DNA from: Candidatus Aalborgicola bjergmarkensis
GTDB lineage: Bacteria; Pseudomonadota; Gammaproteobacteria; Burkholderiales; Burkholderiaceae_C
Direction of reading: 5' to 3'
NCBI GenBank assembly: GCA_016708725.1
Contig: JADJFE010000003.1
Span: 417,154 to 481,153 of the forward strand
Length of the DNA: 64,000 bases
Shown: in pieces, positions 61,590-64,000 of the stretch
How positions within the stretch are numbered: position 1 is the first letter of the stretch
Layout of the letters: each line of letters opens with the position of its first letter
Made by a program: the position numbers and the translations under genes
Notes under the pieces: generated by a model
The model's database searches: none
What the model was told of the DNA's origin: nothing
The model's input: only the letters and a program-made list of their open reading frames with translations

Positions 61590-62654
61590 ATGACCAATAC
61601 CAGCACCAGCACAATCACCCCCCAGGAAGCGCTGCTTCGTACCATCGAACACCGCGAGATTTTTCACGACGAAATGTTGCACCTGATGCGCCAGATCATG
61701 TCAGGTGAAATGTCCCCCGTGTTGATGGCAGCACTCATCACCGGCTTGCGGGTCAAGAAAGAAACTATTGGTGAAATCACCGCTGCCGCACAGGTAATGC
61801 GCGAGTTTGCTACCAAAGTTGAAGTACCGGACAAAACACATCTGGTGGACATCGTGGGAACCGGTGGCGATGGGGCGCACACATTCAATATCTCTACCTG
61901 CGCCATGTTTGTAGCAGCAGCAGCGGGCGCCAGGGTCAGCAAACACGGCGGGCGCAGTGTCAGCAGCAAAAGCGGCAGTGCGGACGTGCTTGAAGCACTG
62001 GGATTGCATATCAACCTGTCCCCTGCAGCGATTGCGCGTTGTATTGCCGAAGTTGGTGTGGGCTTCATGTTTGCACCCAATCACCATCCGGCAATGAAGA
62101 ATGTAGCGCCAGTACGACGTGAACTGGGCATTAAAACGATTTTCAACATCCTGGGTCCGCTGACCAACCCGGCGGGAGCGCCCAATATCCTGATGGGGGT
62201 TTTCCATCCCGATCTGGTTGGCATCCAGGTACGCGCCCTGCAGCGACTCGGCGCCGAACATGCACTGGTTGTTTACGGTCGTGATGGCATGGACGAGGTC
62301 AGTCTGGGTGCTGCCACTTTGGTGGGGGAACTAAAAGGTGGGCAAATCACCGAATACGAAATCCACCCCGAAGACTTTGGCATGACCATGGCCAGCAGCC
62401 GCGCACTCAAGGTAAGCAATGCCGACGACTCCAAAGCCATGCTACTGGGTGTGCTCGACAACCAGGAAGGCGCACCCAGGGAAATCGTCATTCTCAATGC
62501 CGGCTTGGCCCTGTACGCTGCCAATGTGGCAAATAGCATGGAAAGCGGCATGGAACGTGCGAGGACAGCTATTGAATCAGGAGCATCAAAAACCCGTCTG
62601 CAAGCTCTGATCGCACTGTCGCACACGTTGGCAACAGCCCAGGATGCGGCATGA
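61590..62654 (+). CDS. trpD: Anthranilate phosphoribosyltransferase
   Basis: The 354-residue protein has the phosphoribosyl-diphosphate loop IVGTGGDGAHTFNISTC, SKHGGRSVSSKSGSADVLEA, and the anthranilate site region (FMFAPNHHPAMKNVAPVRRE LG). It joins anthranilate and PRPP in tryptophan synthesis. trpC follows with a four-base overlap. Near the C-terminus ~36 bases (MERARTAIESGA) are nearly identical to repeat A copy 7. The start has a weak ribosome site; it is divergent from the protease gene. Confidence 0.9.
   Translation: MTNTSTSTITPQEALLRTIEHREIFHDEMLHLMRQIMSGEMSPVLMAALITGLRVKKETIGEITAAAQVMREFATKVEVPDKTHLVDIVGTGGDGAHTFNISTCAMFVAAAAGARVSKHGGRSVSSKSGSADVLEALGLHINLSPAAIARCIAEVGVGFMFAPNHHPAMKNVAPVRRELGIKTIFNILGPLTNPAGAPNILMGVFHPDLVGIQVRALQRLGAEHALVVYGRDGMDEVSLGAATLVGELKGGQITEYEIHPEDFGMTMASSRALKVSNADDSKAMLLGVLDNQEGAPREIVILNAGLALYAANVANSMESGMERARTAIESGASKTRLQALIALSHTLATAQDAA
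62550..62585 (+). repeat. Repeat A-derived segment inside trpD
   Basis: ATGGAACGTGCGAGGACAGC, then TATTGAATCAGGAG; only one base differs from the copy at 10687-10720 over about 32 bases. In frame with trpD. Confidence 0.7.
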
Positions 62655-63438
62655 GCAATATCCTGGACACTATCGTTGCCGTCAAGCACCAGGAGATAGC
62701 CGCAGCCAAAAAACGCATCTCACTGCAGGCCATGCGTGCCGATGCAGAATCGCGTGTATTGACACGTGATTTTGTCGGTTCTCTACACAAGAAAATAGCA
62801 CAGGGCCAACCAGCAGTCATCGCCGAGATAAAGAAAGCAAGCCCCAGCAAGGGTGTACTACGCACCGATTTCATTCCCGCCGACATTGCCCAAGGTTATG
62901 CCGAGCATGGAGCTGCCTGCTTATCCGTGCTGACCGATGTGCAATTTTTCCAGGGCCAAGTGGATTATCTGAAGCAGGCACGTGCCAGTTGTCCCTTACC
63001 CGTACTGCGCAAGGACTTCATGGTAGATGCTTACCAAATCTATGCCTCACGTGCCATGGGAGCCGATTGCATCTTGCTCATTGCCGCATGTCTGGACGAT
63101 GCGCAATTGCATGACCTGGAAGCCATTGCACTGGGACTGGATATGGCTGTACTGGTAGAAGTGCATGATGCCGCCGAGTTGGAGCGGGCACTGAAGCTCA
63201 AAACGCCACTGCTGGGCATCAACAACCGCAATTTGCAAACGTTCACCGTGTCCTGGAAACCACCCTTGCCCTTATTCCCCAGGTGCCAACGGATCGCCTG
63301 CTGATCACGGAGAGTGGTATTCTGACGCGCGACGACGTACTGAAAATGCGTACTGCGGGCGTTCACGCGTTTTTGGTTGGCGAAGCCTTCATGCGTGCTC
63401 CCGAGCCAGGACAGGCCTTGGCAGACCTGTTTGGCTGA
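62651..63438 (+). pseudogene. trpC: Indole-3-glycerol-phosphate synthase, frameshifted
   Basis: The start (MSNILDTIVAVKHQEIAAAK) and most of the barrel (VIAEIKKASPSKGVLRTDFI, PVLRKDFMVDAYQIYASRAM, LLGINNRNLQTFTVS) are normal. At about 63250 one base is missing, apparently from a C run (GTGTCCTGG for GTGTCCCTGG), and the last part (LETTLALIPQVPTDRLLITE SGILTRDDVLKMRTAGVHAF LVGEAFM) continues one frame over to a TGA at 63436-63438. As read, the product stops early at 63304. The repaired length of ~262 is normal. Sequence error or true break cannot be decided here. Confidence 0.85.
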
Positions 63439-63440
63439 AC

Positions 63441-64000
63441 ATGCAACTCCAAAGCGCCGACCCGAAGGAATGGCCGGTATCGCCGATTGGCAATCCCTGG
63501 TGGATGTTTTTCAATCAGACACGGGGCAAGGGATTGTTGGCATTTTTACAAGCTGCTCGACTCCGGCGCAGTCATATTCCCTCCGCAACCACTGCGTGCC
63601 TTGCAACTCACCCCGGCACATGCAGTTCGGGTCGTAATCCTGGGACAAGACCCGTACCATGGACGCGGACAAGCTGAAGGTCTGGCCTTTTCCGTTGCAC
63701 CCGGCGTGGCCCTGCCGCCATCGCTGCGCAACATCTTCAAGGAACTGCAACGCGACCTTGGAACACCCTTTCCACCATTCCCGCATCCCGGTGGCAGCCT
63801 GGTGCAATGGGCACGCAAAGGCGTGCTCTTGCTCAATACCTGCCTGACCGTGGAAGAGGGACAAGCCGCAAGCCACAGCGGACGCGGTTGGGAAGTATTG
63901 ACCGATACCATTATTCGCCACGTTTCGACCCACGCCAAAGCTGCGGTATTCATGTTATGGGGTTCGCATGCACAAAGTAAACGCGGCTTGATTGATGCCA
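63441..64000 (+). pseudogene. ung: Uracil-DNA glycosylase, frameshifted and cut by the window end
   Basis: The start reads MQLQSADPKEWPVS, then the frame changes near 63482 (ADWQSLVDVFQSDTGQGIVG), again near 63541 (FLQA) and near 63555 (LDSGAVIFPPQPLRALQLTP AHAVRVVILGQDPYHGRGQA EGLAF). The catalytic block GQDPYHG and the C-terminal half up to AVFMLWGSHAQSKRGL are intact in the last frame. UDG removes uracil from DNA. Three indels within 80 bp, together with the trpC break, suggest either poor sequence here or local decay. The 3' end lies beyond the window. Confidence 0.8.

Overview
The window looks like a chromosome segment of a betaproteobacterium in the order Burkholderiales, most like the Comamonadaceae. 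The grounds are gene content (class I PHA synthases, NhaR next to a TerC/Alx protein, YbeD after riboflavin synthase, a SWIB protein with a histone-H1-like tail, type IV minor pilins) and a dispersed palindromic repeat with a core like TAGCTGTTCCCGCAC. The species cannot be fixed from sequence reading alone. I saw no rRNA, tRNA or CRISPR array.

Region 1 (1-5000) is a nested insertion. A ParD/RHH antitoxin (3890-4150, minus) and a RelE/ParE toxin (96-371, minus) were once a two-gene operon. An IscB-encoding ISC element of the IS200/IS605 type sits exactly between them, with its omega-RNA leader and terminal hairpins. The iscB gene is itself split by a second IS with a perfect 10-bp target duplication. 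Removing that IS restores an open 463-residue IscB with all catalytic residues. A truncated adenylation gene and hslR follow.

Region 2 (5000-11000) is a decayed defence and toxin island: the C-terminus of HsdM, orphan ParD, a DUF1016 nuclease, an internally deleted HsdS, Fic, the C-terminal half of an AlbA_2-type regulator, a PIN remnant and a beta-oxidation gene remnant. Dispersed repeats lie at most of the joints.

Region 3 (11000-32000) is mostly housekeeping and signalling: an NAD(P)-binding reductase, a double GST-fold protein, YccA, an HPF-like protein, NhaR, TerC/Alx, a REC-PAS-PAS-GGDEF-EAL protein with a dead receiver, a PH-domain protein, a CAP-domain/DUF4214 surface protein, two chemoreceptors flanking a PstS-like binding protein, a response regulator, a broken VapC pair, a SpmAB fusion, a monooxygenase-fold protein and PHA synthase 1.

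Region 4 (32000-48700) holds two complete minor-pilin/PilY1 operons (fimT-pilV-pilW-pilX-pilY1-pilE). They are transcribed away from each other and separated by Fic fragments and a RelE/Xre pair. The two PilY1 proteins differ strongly at both ends.

Region 5 (48600-64000) has ribD-ribE-ybeD, a foldback repeat element, an HD-GYP gene split by an IS66-type element (8-bp duplication), PHA synthase 2, an RraA-like protein, a SWIB protein, ybaB-recR, a serralysin-like secreted protease, and trpD-trpC-ung. The trpC and ung genes carry several frameshifts at the end of the window.
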